Of a stretch of 7,987 nucleotides of DNA, positions 1-6,533 are shown in pieces (within the stretch, counting starts at the first letter, position 1; each line of letters begins with the position of its first letter). Made by a program: the position numbers and the translations under genes. The DNA comes from Corynebacterium sp. (lineage in GTDB: Bacteria > Actinomycetota > Actinomycetes > Mycobacteriales > Mycobacteriaceae). The notes under the pieces are model-generated. The model was not told where the DNA came from. It worked only from the letters and a program-made list of their open reading frames with translations, and searched no databases. Location of the stretch: contig JAKDIS010000110.1 of NCBI GenBank assembly GCA_030450335.1, forward strand, positions 1 to 7,987, written 5' to 3'.

Positions 1-782
1 TCGATCCAGCGCACGCGGCCCTCCCCGGCGAGCTGCACGGTGACGGAGTCGTTGCCGGCGTCGCGGCGTCGGGCGTTCTCCCAGCCGCCGCCCATGTTGT
101 GCGCGCGTCCCAGGGAGATGATCTGGTTGGGGTGCGAGTAGAACATGTTGGTGCACTCGGTGACGCGCCCGCCGTTCTCCACGGCGGCCAGGTCGATGGT
201 GCCGGTGATGAAGCGGGGGTCCGGGGCAGGCTGGCCGTGGACGCGCAGGCGGGCGATGCCGCCGTCGGGGATCATCTCCAGCTTCACGTGGGTGACGCGC
301 CTGGCGGCGGCGTCGCCGGCGGGGAAGATCTCCACGTGGTGCTTGTGGTCGCCGGCGGCGTCCATCGGGGCGACGAGGGTGAACCACCGGTCGTCGGGCA
401 GGGCGGCGAGCTCCTCGCCGGAGAGGTACTCGTCGCAGGTCAGGCCGTGCACGGCGAAGCGGGGCGGGTAGTTGCCCTTGAACCAGGCGGTGTCGACGAC
501 GACACCCTTGACCTGGCTGGGGACGCCGAGCCGCACGATGGCGGCGTCGTTGGAGCCCACCTCGTCGTGGCGGCGGCGCCGGGTCTCCCACCCGTCGTAG
601 ACCTTGCCCTTGTTGCCGAACTCGTCCGGGTCGAAGGCGGGCTCGTGCGGCATGATGAGGTTCTCGCGCTCGGCGAAGGACTCGTCGGACGCCCACACCA
701 CCGAGCCGGCGAGGGCGCGGCTGGCGAGGTCGGGGTAGGAGAGGAAGTCGTGCTGCTCGTTCTGATCGTGCTGCTCGTTCAT
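1..782 (-). CDS. alc: Allantoicase (allantoate amidinohydrolase), 3' end beyond window
   Basis: Allantoicase hydrolyses allantoate to ureidoglycolate and urea, the step after allantoinase in cytoplasmic purine breakdown. The frame is open for 260 residues to the left edge; family members are about 330-350 residues, so roughly the last quarter is missing. Family hallmarks are RRHDEVGSNDAAIVRLG (residues 70-86), VVVDTAWFKGNYPP (94-107) and a second-half ISLGRAHNMGGGWENARRRD (222-241). The pair GWETRRRR and GWENARRR reflects the internal duplication typical of this fold. The ATG at 780-782 follows the allantoinase stop by 17 nt, with only a weak AGGA upstream, so translational coupling is likely. 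Residues 2-11 are a small duplication (NEQHD twice), so the first dozen residues look like a taxon-specific tail. The identification is secure; the C-terminus is not visible. Confidence 0.95.
   Translation of the reverse strand, partial: MNEQHDQNEQHDFLSYPDLASRALAGSVVWASDESFAERENLIMPHEPAFDPDEFGNKGKVYDGWETRRRRHDEVGSNDAAIVRLGVPSQVKGVVVDTAWFKGNYPPRFAVHGLTCDEYLSGEELAALPDDRWFTLVAPMDAAGDHKHHVEIFPAGDAAARRVTHVKLEMIPDGGIARLRVHGQPAPDPRFITGTIDLAAVENGGRVTECTNMFYSHPNQIISLGRAHNMGGGWENARRRDAGNDSVTVQLAGEGRVRWI
748..780. repeat. 15-bp tandem duplication at the start of the allantoicase gene
   Basis: The 15-mer TCGTGCTGCTCGTTC occurs at 748-762 and again at 766-780, an 18-bp period. In the allantoicase frame it encodes NEQHD-Q-NEQHD directly after the initiator Met. 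The repeat is in phase with codons, so unit gain or loss would only change the length of a probably disordered N-terminal tail. Confidence 0.85.
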
Positions 783-799
783 CGGGATCCTGATTCTCT

Positions 800-2368
800 T
801 TAAGCGGTGGGGCGGAGGGTGAAGGGGCGCACGGCGGCGGGGAAGACCACGTCGTCCTGCAGGTCGGACGCCGGGACGTGCGCGGTGGCGGGACGGAGGT
901 AGACCGGCTCTCCGCCGATCCACGTGCGCGTGACCACGCCGGCCAGGGCGCGCTGGGCGTAGGCGGTGACCTTGTTGCGCTGGTGCAGTTCGTCGGGCAG
1001 GACGACGAAGGCGTCGTCGGCGCTGACGGTGGCCAGGTCGGCGCGGCGTCCCTCCTGGATCGCGCCGCGGTCGGCGAGCCCGGCCCATTCGGCGGGGGCC
1101 TGGCACATCCAGCCGATGACGTCGGCCAGGGCGAGTCCGCGCAGGCGCGCCTGGGACCACACGACCGGCAGGCCCAGCTGGACGGAGCCGATGCCGCCCC
1201 AGGCCTCACCGAAGGAGCCGCCGGAGCCGCGCCCGTCGGCGCCGCCGGCACCGAGGTCGTTGCCGGTGGCGGCGAGCGCGGAGAAGGCGGTGAGTTCGTT
1301 GTTCTCGTTGGCGGACGCCTGGGCGTCGGCGACCTGGGCGAACTTCTTCAGTTCGGCGGTGCAGGGGGAGTGGTCGGAGACGACGGTGGAGATCACGCCG
1401 TCCACCAGGCCCTTCCACAGGCGTTCGCGGTTGCCGGCGGTGCGTACCGGCGGGCAGCACTTGTACTGGGTCGCGCCGTTCTGGATCTCCTCGGAGAACA
1501 GGGCGAGGTAGTGCGGGCAGGTCTCGGCGGTGATGCGCACGCCGCGGTCGCGGGCGGCGGCGATCTGGTCGATCGAGCCGGAGTCCGACAGGTGCAGGAT
1601 GTGCGCGCGGCAGCCGGTGGCCTCGGCGGCCTCGATGACGGTGGCGATGGCCTTCGCCTCGGCCGAGGACGGGCGCGACGCCAGGAAACTGTCGAAGGTC
1701 TCGTCGATGCCGCCGGCGGCGTCCGCCTTCGCCTCACCGGCGGCGATCTCGTCGGCGTCCTCGGCGTGGACGATGAGCAGGCCGTCGAACTCGGCGATCT
1801 CGGCCATCGCCTGGTGCAGCTGGGCGGGCGACAACGGCTGGAACTCGTCGACGCCGGAGTGCAGCAGGAAGCACTTGAAGCCGAACACGCCGCGGTCCCA
1901 CAGGGCGCGCAGTTCGCCGGTGCCGATGTTCTCCGGCACGGCCCCGCCCCAGAAGCCCACGTTGACCTTGGTCTTCGGCGCGGCGACGTCCTGCTTGGTG
2001 TCGAGGGCGTCCACGGTGACGGTGGAGGGGACCGAGTTCAGCGGCATGTCCAGCAGCGTGGTCACCCCGCCGGCCGCGGCGGCGCGGGTGACGGAGGCGA
2101 AGCCCTCCCACTCGGTGCGTCCGGGCTCGTTGACGTGCACGTGGGTGTCCACGAGGCCGGGGATGAGCACCTGGTCGTCGGGGACGTCGACCACGGTGGC
2201 GTCGGTGTAGTCGTACTCGCCGGGCACCTCGGCGTCCCGGCCGTCGAGCACGGCGACGATGTTCTCGTCGGCGACCAGCACGGTCGCCGGCGCCTGCACG
2301 GGTGTGCGATCGTCCCCGGGCAGGACCACGGCGTGCTCGGCGCGGTAGATGGTGGTGATGATGGTCAT
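800..2368 (-). CDS. allB: Allantoinase (cyclic amidohydrolase)
   Basis: Allantoinase opens the hydantoin ring of allantoin to give allantoate. It belongs to the binuclear-metal amidohydrolase superfamily (TIM barrel). All expected metal ligands are visible: H76 and H78 in DTHVHVNEPGR, the carbamylated-lysine candidate K165 in GFKCF, H201 in IVHAED, H259 in HILHLSDSG and D332 in VVSDHSPC. The allantoinase-type SDHSPC and EAWGGIGSVQ motifs favour this over dihydroorotase or hydantoinase. The ATG at 2366-2368 has AAGGAG (2377-2382) 8 nt upstream and shares ATGA with the stop of the preceding gene. At 522 residues it is longer than the usual ~450. The excess is mainly a Gly/Ala-rich insertion (about residues 343-387) between the catalytic Asp motif and EAWGG, plus a C-terminal tail. 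It lies in one operon with allantoicase downstream. Confidence 0.95.
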   Translation of the reverse strand: MTIITTIYRAEHAVVLPGDDRTPVQAPATVLVADENIVAVLDGRDAEVPGEYDYTDATVVDVPDDQVLIPGLVDTHVHVNEPGRTEWEGFASVTRAAAAGGVTTLLDMPLNSVPSTVTVDALDTKQDVAAPKTKVNVGFWGGAVPENIGTGELRALWDRGVFGFKCFLLHSGVDEFQPLSPAQLHQAMAEIAEFDGLLIVHAEDADEIAAGEAKADAAGGIDETFDSFLASRPSSAEAKAIATVIEAAEATGCRAHILHLSDSGSIDQIAAARDRGVRITAETCPHYLALFSEEIQNGATQYKCCPPVRTAGNRERLWKGLVDGVISTVVSDHSPCTAELKKFAQVADAQASANENNELTAFSALAATGNDLGAGGADGRGSGGSFGEAWGGIGSVQLGLPVVWSQARLRGLALADVIGWMCQAPAEWAGLADRGAIQEGRRADLATVSADDAFVVLPDELHQRNKVTAYAQRALAGVVTRTWIGGEPVYLRPATAHVPASDLQDDVVFPAAVRPFTLRPTA

Positions 2369-3714
2369 GGGGTTACTCCTTGAAGTCGGCCGCTCACCTG
2401 GAGGGTACGTAACTGCGTGTCGTCGAGGCCGGTGACCTCCAGTTCGGCGTCGGTGACCGCGCCGCAGGCCCGCGCGCGCACCAGGTAGCCGGCCATGGCC
2501 TTGGCGGTGGCGGGTTCGTCCATCCAGCGGCTCGTGTCGCCGGCGACGTAGGCGCGCAGGCGTTCCGCGCTGACCCGCCAGTCGGCGCGGAAGTAGGCGA
2601 TGGTGGTCAGGTGGCGGGTGACGAGCTGGTTGGCGTGCAGGTCCCAGCCCTGCCGGACGCCACGGCGCAGGTGGCGTCCCACCAGGTCGTGGTGGATGCG
2701 CCAGCCCTCGAGGATCTCGGTGGCGGTGCCGACGGGGATGCGGTTGGTGGAGCCGTCGGACAGCTCCACGCCGACGGCGGTGGTCGCGACCTGCAGGACG
2801 TCCTTGGCGTGGTCGGCGACCGGGTGCTCCATGGACTGCTCGGCGGCGTCCACGCCCAACGACGCGGAGTAGTCGTAGGTGCCGTAGTGCAGGGACAGGA
2901 CGCGGCCCGCGCCGGCGGCGATGAGGCGGGCGGGTTCGGCGGCACCGTCGGCGGCGAGGATCGCCTGCGGGGTCTCGACCTGCACCTCGAAGGGGATCTG
3001 GGGGACGTCGAGGGCGCGCTCCAGGGCCTGGAGCACCTCGACGAAAACCTCGACCTGGCGGTGGTGCTGCACCTTCGGCAGGGTCAGACGCAGCGCGCGT
3101 CGGTCGCGTTCGAGCACCCGGGCCAGCACGCCGTCGCGGGCCAGGCCCTGCAGCACGATGGTCAGCGTGCGCAGACCACGATCACGCACGGCGGGGTCGA
3201 AGGACTTGAAACGGATCCCGGCGAAGGCCGGTGCGCCGGCTGTAGAACCATCAGAACCACTACCGAGCCAGGACGCCAGGACGTCGGCGGCGCGCGCCGC
3301 CAGCGCGTCCTCGTCGGCGTCCCGGGCGTCCTGCGGGACGCCTCGCTGGGTGAAACCGTCCTCGAAGTCGATGCGCAGGTCCTCGACCGGTTCGCGGTGC
3401 AGCTTGTCGAGGGTCAGTTCGCCGACGGTCTCGGCGTGCTCGGCGGCGACGCCGAGGTCGCGGGCCAGCGCGGCGGCACCGCCGTGCGCCGTGACGGCGT
3501 CCAGTGCGTCCTGCGCCCAGCGCCGCGGCAGGGCAGTGCCTGAAGTGCCGTCCCCCACGATGAGGTGCGCGGGCACGTAGACGGTGTGCACGGGCTGGCG
3601 CCAGGTGACCGGGGTGGCCCAGGGGCCGGTGACCAGGGGGTCGACCTCGGCGAGGCGGTCGTCGGCGAGGGTGGTGATCCCGGTCAGGACGTCGGGATCG
3701 GCGGGCACGGGCAC
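2365..3714 (-). CDS. CitE/HpcH-like aldolase-family protein (DUF6986 type)
   Basis: This is a 449-residue protein with the layout of the CitE/HpcH/HpaI aldolase superfamily, matching what I recall as the DUF6986 group. Visible family-like motifs are DFEDG (116-120), GIRFKSF (166-172), LPKV (212-215), VETP with E247 as candidate Mg2+ ligand, GTYDYS with D281 as the second, and GWDLHANQ (356-363), which recalls the HP.Q motif of CitE. Relatives cleave or form carbon bonds using acyl-CoA or 2-oxo acids with Mg2+. The substrate here is unknown. A role in handling glyoxylate from ureidoglycolate is inferred only from operon position. A short Gly/Ser stretch (151-160) looks like a lineage-specific linker. 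The GTG at 3712-3714 has AGGAG (3720-3724) 5 nt upstream. It is the first gene of the allantoin operon and overlaps allantoinase by 4 bp. Confidence 0.8.
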   Translation of the reverse strand: MPVPADPDVLTGITTLADDRLAEVDPLVTGPWATPVTWRQPVHTVYVPAHLIVGDGTSGTALPRRWAQDALDAVTAHGGAAALARDLGVAAEHAETVGELTLDKLHREPVEDLRIDFEDGFTQRGVPQDARDADEDALAARAADVLASWLGSGSDGSTAGAPAFAGIRFKSFDPAVRDRGLRTLTIVLQGLARDGVLARVLERDRRALRLTLPKVQHHRQVEVFVEVLQALERALDVPQIPFEVQVETPQAILAADGAAEPARLIAAGAGRVLSLHYGTYDYSASLGVDAAEQSMEHPVADHAKDVLQVATTAVGVELSDGSTNRIPVGTATEILEGWRIHHDLVGRHLRRGVRQGWDLHANQLVTRHLTTIAYFRADWRVSAERLRAYVAGDTSRWMDEPATAKAMAGYLVRARACGAVTDAELEVTGLDDTQLRTLQVSGRLQGVTP

Positions 3715-3751
3715 AGGTACTCCTAGCTCGGGGAGGTGCGGACGTCACAGG

Positions 3752-3780
3752 ATGTTACGTCATCGTCCGGACCTCTGACG
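3752..3780 (-). promoter_or_regulatory. Possible promoter of the allantoin operon
   Basis: On the minus strand TAACAT (complement of 3752-3757) fits a sigma-A type -10, placing a start near 3745 and giving a leader of about 30 nt to the GTG at 3714. No convincing -35 was found. ACGTCA occurs at 3742-3747 and 3758-3763, flanking the -10 with a 16-bp period, and could be a regulator site. The call is weak. Confidence 0.3.
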
Positions 3781-3820
3781 GGGATACCGGGAACGTCCCT
3801 GGTGAGCCGCCTCACAGGAG

Positions 3821-3849
3821 TTGTAACTGTAACGTACGTTCGGTACAGT
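3821..3849 (+). promoter_or_regulatory. Promoter of the MFS exporter-TetR operon
   Basis: TTGTAA (3821-3826) and TACAGT (3844-3849) match 4 of 6 positions each of the -35 and -10 consensus and are separated by an ideal 17 bp. Transcription would start near 3856, leaving a leader of about 34 nt that contains the ribosome-binding site. The inverted-repeat operator lies across this promoter. CATAAC (3863-3868) is an alternative -10 without a partner. Confidence 0.55.
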
Positions 3850-3850
3850 T
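3825..3850. promoter_or_regulatory. Inverted-repeat operator, probable site of the TetR-family repressor
   Basis: AACTGTA (3825-3831) and TACAGTT (3844-3850) are perfect 7-bp inverted arms around a 12-bp spacer. Nested inside is the perfect 10-bp palindrome AACGTACGTT (3831-3840), offset by 2 bp from the outer centre. Size and symmetry suit a TetR-family dimer, or a pair of dimers as in QacR-like systems. The arms cover the -10 and the edge of the -35, so binding should exclude RNA polymerase. The encoded repressor is the downstream gene of this operon, giving negative autoregulation relieved by pump substrates. The assignment to that repressor is inference. Confidence 0.65.
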
Positions 3851-3873
3851 CCGGGTCTCAGACATAACAAACG

Positions 3874-3880
3874 CAGGAGG
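3874..3880 (+). promoter_or_regulatory. Ribosome-binding site deciding the exporter start
   Basis: CAGGAGG lies 9 nt before the GTG at 3890-3892. This strong Shine-Dalgarno sequence sets the GTG as start of the exporter and excludes later internal ATGs. Confidence 0.8.
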
Positions 3881-3889
3881 TAAGGAAAA

Positions 3890-5440
3890 GTGAGCGACAC
3901 GACCACGGCGACGGGACGGACGGTGGGACGTCCGTCCGGCGGCACCGGCGGCACCGGGAACGCCGCGGCCACCACACCCGCCCAGCGCTGGAGCTTCCTG
4001 GGCATCATCAGCCTGGGCCTGTTCCTCGTGGGTGCGGACAACTCCATCCTCTACACGGCCCTGCCGGTGCTGCGCGACGAACTGCACACCACCGCGCTGC
4101 AGGGACTGTGGATCATCAACGCCTACCCGCTGGTGCTCGTCGGGCTGCTGCTCGGCACCGGCACCCTGGGCGACAAGATCGGCCACCGGGTCATGTTCCT
4201 CACCGGTGTCAGCGTCTTCGGCCTGGGATCGCTGCTCGCGGCCTTCTCCCCGAGCGCGTGGATGCTCATCGCCGCGCGCGCCGTCCTCGGCTTCGGTGCG
4301 GCCACGATGATGCCCGCCACACTCGCCCTGATCCGGCAGACCTTCACCGACGTGCGCGAACGCAACGCCGCCATCGGCATCTGGGGGTCGATCGCGGTCG
4401 TCGGCGCGGCGTCCGGCCCGGTGCTCGGCGGGTTCCTGCTCGAGCACTTCCACTGGGGCACCGTCTTCCTGATCAACGTGCCCGTGGTCGTGGTGATCCT
4501 CGTGGCCACCGCCGTGTACGCCCCGGCGAACCAGGCCGACCCGAGCCGTCACTGGGACGTGCTGTCCTCGGTGTGGGCGATGCTGACCATGGTCGGCGCC
4601 GTGATGGCGATCAAGGAGCTGGCGAACTCCGAGGGCTCCGGCGGACTCGTCCTGGCCTCCGCCGCGGTGGGCGTCCTGGGTGCGGTGCTGTTCGCGCACC
4701 GTCAGGGACTGCTGCGCCGCCGGGGGATGCCCGCCCTGCTGGAGTTCGGCATCTTCCGTGACCGCATGTTCGCCGGCGGCACCCTGGCGGCCATGTTCGC
4801 CATGTTCGTGCTGGCCGGCACCGAGCTGATGACCACCCAGCGTTTCCAGACCTCGGGCGGCTTCAGCCCCCTGGAGGCCGGGCTGCTGGTGGCTTCGGCG
4901 GCCGTCCCGGCGATCCCGGCGTCGATCCTCGGCGGCATGAACCTGCACCGGCTGGGCTTCCGTACGCTGATCACCGGTGGTTTCACCGTGGTGGCGCTCG
5001 GCGTGGCCGTGGTCGTGTGGGCCGTGCCGGACCAGCCGCTGTGGGCCGCGGTCATCGGGCTGGGCCTGGTGGGTGTCGGTTCCGGCTGCGTGATGTCGGT
5101 GTCGTCCTCGGCGATCATCGGGTCCGCCCCGGAGAGCAAGGCGGGCATGGCGTCCTCGGTGGAGGCGATCTCCTACGAGTTCGGCACGCTGCTGTCCGTG
5201 GCGATCCTCGGTAGCCTGATGCCGATGTTCTACTCGCTGCGCGCCCCGGCCGAGGTGGCCGACGACGTGGACCACGGGGTCGACCACCCGGTGTTCGGTG
5301 CGGCGGCGTCGAGCGCCTACGACACCGGCTACCTGCTGGTGCTCGTGATCGCGGGTATCGTCGCTGTGGTCGCCGCCCTGGTGACCGCCTGGTGCTTCCG
5401 TGGAAACCCGAAGGAGGCGAAGTACTCTGCGCACGAGTAA
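3890..5440 (+). CDS. cgmA: MFS multidrug/cation exporter, DHA2 (14-TM) type
   Basis: This is a proton-driven exporter of the inner membrane, of the QacA/SmvA/LfrA kind that expels cationic dyes, quaternary ammonium compounds and drugs. The 516-residue length fits the 14-helix DHA2 family. Visible marks are an acidic D50 in the first helix (VGADNSILYTALPVL), motif A GDKIGHR (94-100) between helices 2 and 3, a motif C-like GAASGPVLGG (172-181) in helix 5, and an acidic residue in a later helix (LAGTELMTT). The first ~32 residues are a Gly/Thr-rich cytoplasmic tail. The GTG start has CAGGAGG 9 nt upstream. It is followed by, and overlaps, a TetR-family gene resembling CgmR of C. glutamicum, so the symbol rests on that pairing. 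Substrate range cannot be read from sequence. Confidence 0.85.
   Translation: MSDTTTATGRTVGRPSGGTGGTGNAAATTPAQRWSFLGIISLGLFLVGADNSILYTALPVLRDELHTTALQGLWIINAYPLVLVGLLLGTGTLGDKIGHRVMFLTGVSVFGLGSLLAAFSPSAWMLIAARAVLGFGAATMMPATLALIRQTFTDVRERNAAIGIWGSIAVVGAASGPVLGGFLLEHFHWGTVFLINVPVVVVILVATAVYAPANQADPSRHWDVLSSVWAMLTMVGAVMAIKELANSEGSGGLVLASAAVGVLGAVLFAHRQGLLRRRGMPALLEFGIFRDRMFAGGTLAAMFAMFVLAGTELMTTQRFQTSGGFSPLEAGLLVASAAVPAIPASILGGMNLHRLGFRTLITGGFTVVALGVAVVVWAVPDQPLWAAVIGLGLVGVGSGCVMSVSSSAIIGSAPESKAGMASSVEAISYEFGTLLSVAILGSLMPMFYSLRAPAEVADDVDHGVDHPVFGAAASSAYDTGYLLVLVIAGIVAVVAALVTAWCFRGNPKEAKYSAHE
5411..5417 (+). promoter_or_regulatory. Ribosome-binding site pointing to a CTG start
   Basis: AAGGAGG inside the last codons of the exporter gene is a near-perfect Shine-Dalgarno sequence. 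No ATG, GTG or TTG lies at a usable distance. The in-frame codon 9 nt downstream is CTG (5427-5429). The ATG at 5400 lies before the site, and the GTG at 5448 is too far and would cut into helix 1 of the regulator. Confidence 0.6.
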
Positions 5441-5981
5441 GAAGGACGTGATCCTGCGCGCCGCCGTCGGGATCATCGAGTCCGACGGCCTGGACGCGGT
5501 GACCTACGAGTCCCTCGCCGAGGCGTCCGGCATGTCGAAGTCGGGGCTGATCTACCATTTCCCCTCCCGCCACGAGCTGATGCTGGGGGTGCACCGGTTC
5601 CTCGCCGGACAGTGGGAGGACGAGCTGGTCGCCGTCGCCGGTGGCCCGGCGTCCGAGGTGTCGCAGGCCGACCGGCTGCGGGCGATGGTGCTGTCGCTGA
5701 GCCGCTCGGCGACCCGCGCCGACCTGCTGCTGCAGGTGGACTCGCGCACCCACCGCGACTTCGCGGAGGTCTGGCGCGACGTGGACCGGCGCTGGCTGCC
5801 GCCCGTGGACGGGGTGGACGGTGACGGTGTCGGTGAGCAGGACGCCGCCCTGGCGCGCGCGGCGTACCTGGTGCAGATCCTCGCCGACGGCCTGTGGCTG
5901 CACGACCACGTCCACGACGACGCCCTGACCGACGTGCAGCGCAAGGCCCTGACCGCCGCCATCCTGGAGCTCATCCCGTAG
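5427..5981 (+). CDS. cgmR: TetR-family repressor of the exporter (CgmR-like)
   Basis: This is a ligand-responsive DNA-binding repressor, expected to hold the exporter operon off until a cationic drug binds its C-terminal domain. Counting from the CTG at 5427 it has 184 residues. The helix-turn-helix spans about 24-52 (TYESLAEASGMSKSGLIYHF), ending in the GLIYHFPSRH recognition segment. The rest is a helical ligand/dimer domain. N-terminal RTSKK and C-terminal ADGLWLHDHVHDD and ILELIP closely match C. glutamicum CgmR (CGL2612) as I recall it. That protein begins MRTSKK, which aligns exactly with the CTG codon here. Starting at the ATG at 5400 would add nine Arg-rich residues and has no Shine-Dalgarno. 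The gene overlaps the exporter by 14 bp, so it is translationally coupled and presumably autoregulated. Confidence 0.88.
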   Translation: MRTSKKDVILRAAVGIIESDGLDAVTYESLAEASGMSKSGLIYHFPSRHELMLGVHRFLAGQWEDELVAVAGGPASEVSQADRLRAMVLSLSRSATRADLLLQVDSRTHRDFAEVWRDVDRRWLPPVDGVDGDGVGEQDAALARAAYLVQILADGLWLHDHVHDDALTDVQRKALTAAILELIP

Positions 5982-6010
5982 GCGGTGCGGTGGGGCGAAG
6001 GCGAGTGCGG

Positions 6011-6067
6011 CACCTTGAGCCCTCAGGTCGCTGACGGGGCTGGAAAATGACCTGAGGGCTCAAGGTG
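6011..6067. repeat. 57-bp palindromic repeat, copy 1
   Basis: CACCTTGAGCCCTCAGGTC (6011-6029) is perfectly inverted at 6049-6067 around a 19-nt loop. It lies between the convergent ends of the TetR-type gene (30 nt after its stop) and the small membrane protein gene (14 nt after its stop). It could act as a bidirectional hairpin terminator, but no T-run follows on either strand. A second copy, in the same orientation and 52/57 identical, lies at 6534-6590, so an interspersed REP-like element is at least as likely. Confidence 0.85.
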
Positions 6068-6080
6068 GGGGAGGGGGAAT

Positions 6081-6443
6081 CTATCGCCGGGCCCGGGCAC
6101 CCCTGTGGAGAAGCGTCATCGCCGTCGACAGTGCGAACGCGCCGCCCAGGTACATGAGTAAGGCCCAGGAGAAGACCTCCGGGGAGTCCGCGGTGGCGTT
6201 GGCGGAGAAGACCCCCACCGCCCCGACGATGATCCCGGCCGAGAATAGGATGACCTGCACCTTCGTGCTGGCGCGGGACAGCGTGAGCGTGACGAACGCA
6301 GCCAGTGGAGAGCACAGGGCGAGGACGATCCCGAGGATGAACAACCATCCGAGGGACAAGAGGTGGGCCACGATCGCAAGTGCGACTCCCGCGGCGAAGG
6401 ACGCGAGTTCCGGGTAGAGATTCCTGCCGGGGCCGAAGGTCAT
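6081..6443 (-). CDS. Small four-helix membrane protein, function unknown
   Basis: This is a 120-residue hydrophobic protein with about four membrane segments: residues 14-29, 32-55, 62-83 and 90-111. The C-terminus is basic (HRGARARR), favouring a cytoplasmic location. I recognise no family and see no catalytic or metal-binding motif. The ATG at 6441-6443 is preferred because AAGGAG (6453-6458) lies 9 nt upstream. A longer in-frame start at 6536 would add 31 polar residues and begin inside the palindromic repeat. The gene stands alone, bracketed by the two 57-bp palindromes, and faces the exporter operon tail to tail. Hydrophobic periodicity and the good ribosome-binding site support a real gene; its role and any link to the metal transporter are unknown. 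Confidence 0.7.
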   Translation of the reverse strand: MTFGPGRNLYPELASFAAGVALAIVAHLLSLGWLFILGIVLALCSPLAAFVTLTLSRASTKVQVILFSAGIIVGAVGVFSANATADSPEVFSWALLMYLGGAFALSTAMTLLHRGARARR

Positions 6444-6490
6444 GGTCGGTAACTCCTTGGAGAGGGAAGAGTTCCCGGACACCACATCAT

Positions 6491-6500
6491 GGTCCGGACC
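6491..6500. promoter_or_regulatory. 10-bp perfect palindrome upstream of the small membrane gene
   Basis: GGTCCGGACC is a perfect palindrome 48 bp upstream of the ATG at 6443, where an operator could sit. No clear -10/-35 pair was found around it. GC-rich palindromes of this length arise by chance in such DNA, so this is a weak call. Confidence 0.25.
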
Positions 6501-6533
6501 CCCCTGCAACCTCATGGCCCTGTAGCTCCGCGG

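Noticed and set aside
99..803. 234-residue plus-strand open frame opposite allantoicase
   Set aside because: Shadow frame without recognisable domains; the minus-strand frame has allantoicase motifs throughout.
878..2383. 501-residue plus-strand open frame opposite allantoinase
   Set aside because: Gly/Val/Asp-rich repetitive translation typical of the opposite frame in high-GC DNA; the minus strand carries intact allantoinase metal ligands.
3802..3815. GTGAG-CCGC-CTCAC small inverted repeat in the divergent region
   Set aside because: Five-bp GC-rich arms are expected by chance and it lies outside the exporter promoter.
3812..5476. 554-residue minus-strand open frame opposite the exporter gene
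   Set aside because: It is a GC-rich antisense shadow: the translation is a His/Arg/Glu/Gly-rich low-complexity string without domains, while the plus strand encodes a clear MFS protein with a good ribosome-binding site.
6011..6067. Canonical Rho-independent terminator
   Set aside because: The stem is strong but no T-run follows on either strand and the 19-nt loop is long; kept as a repeat with possible terminator function.
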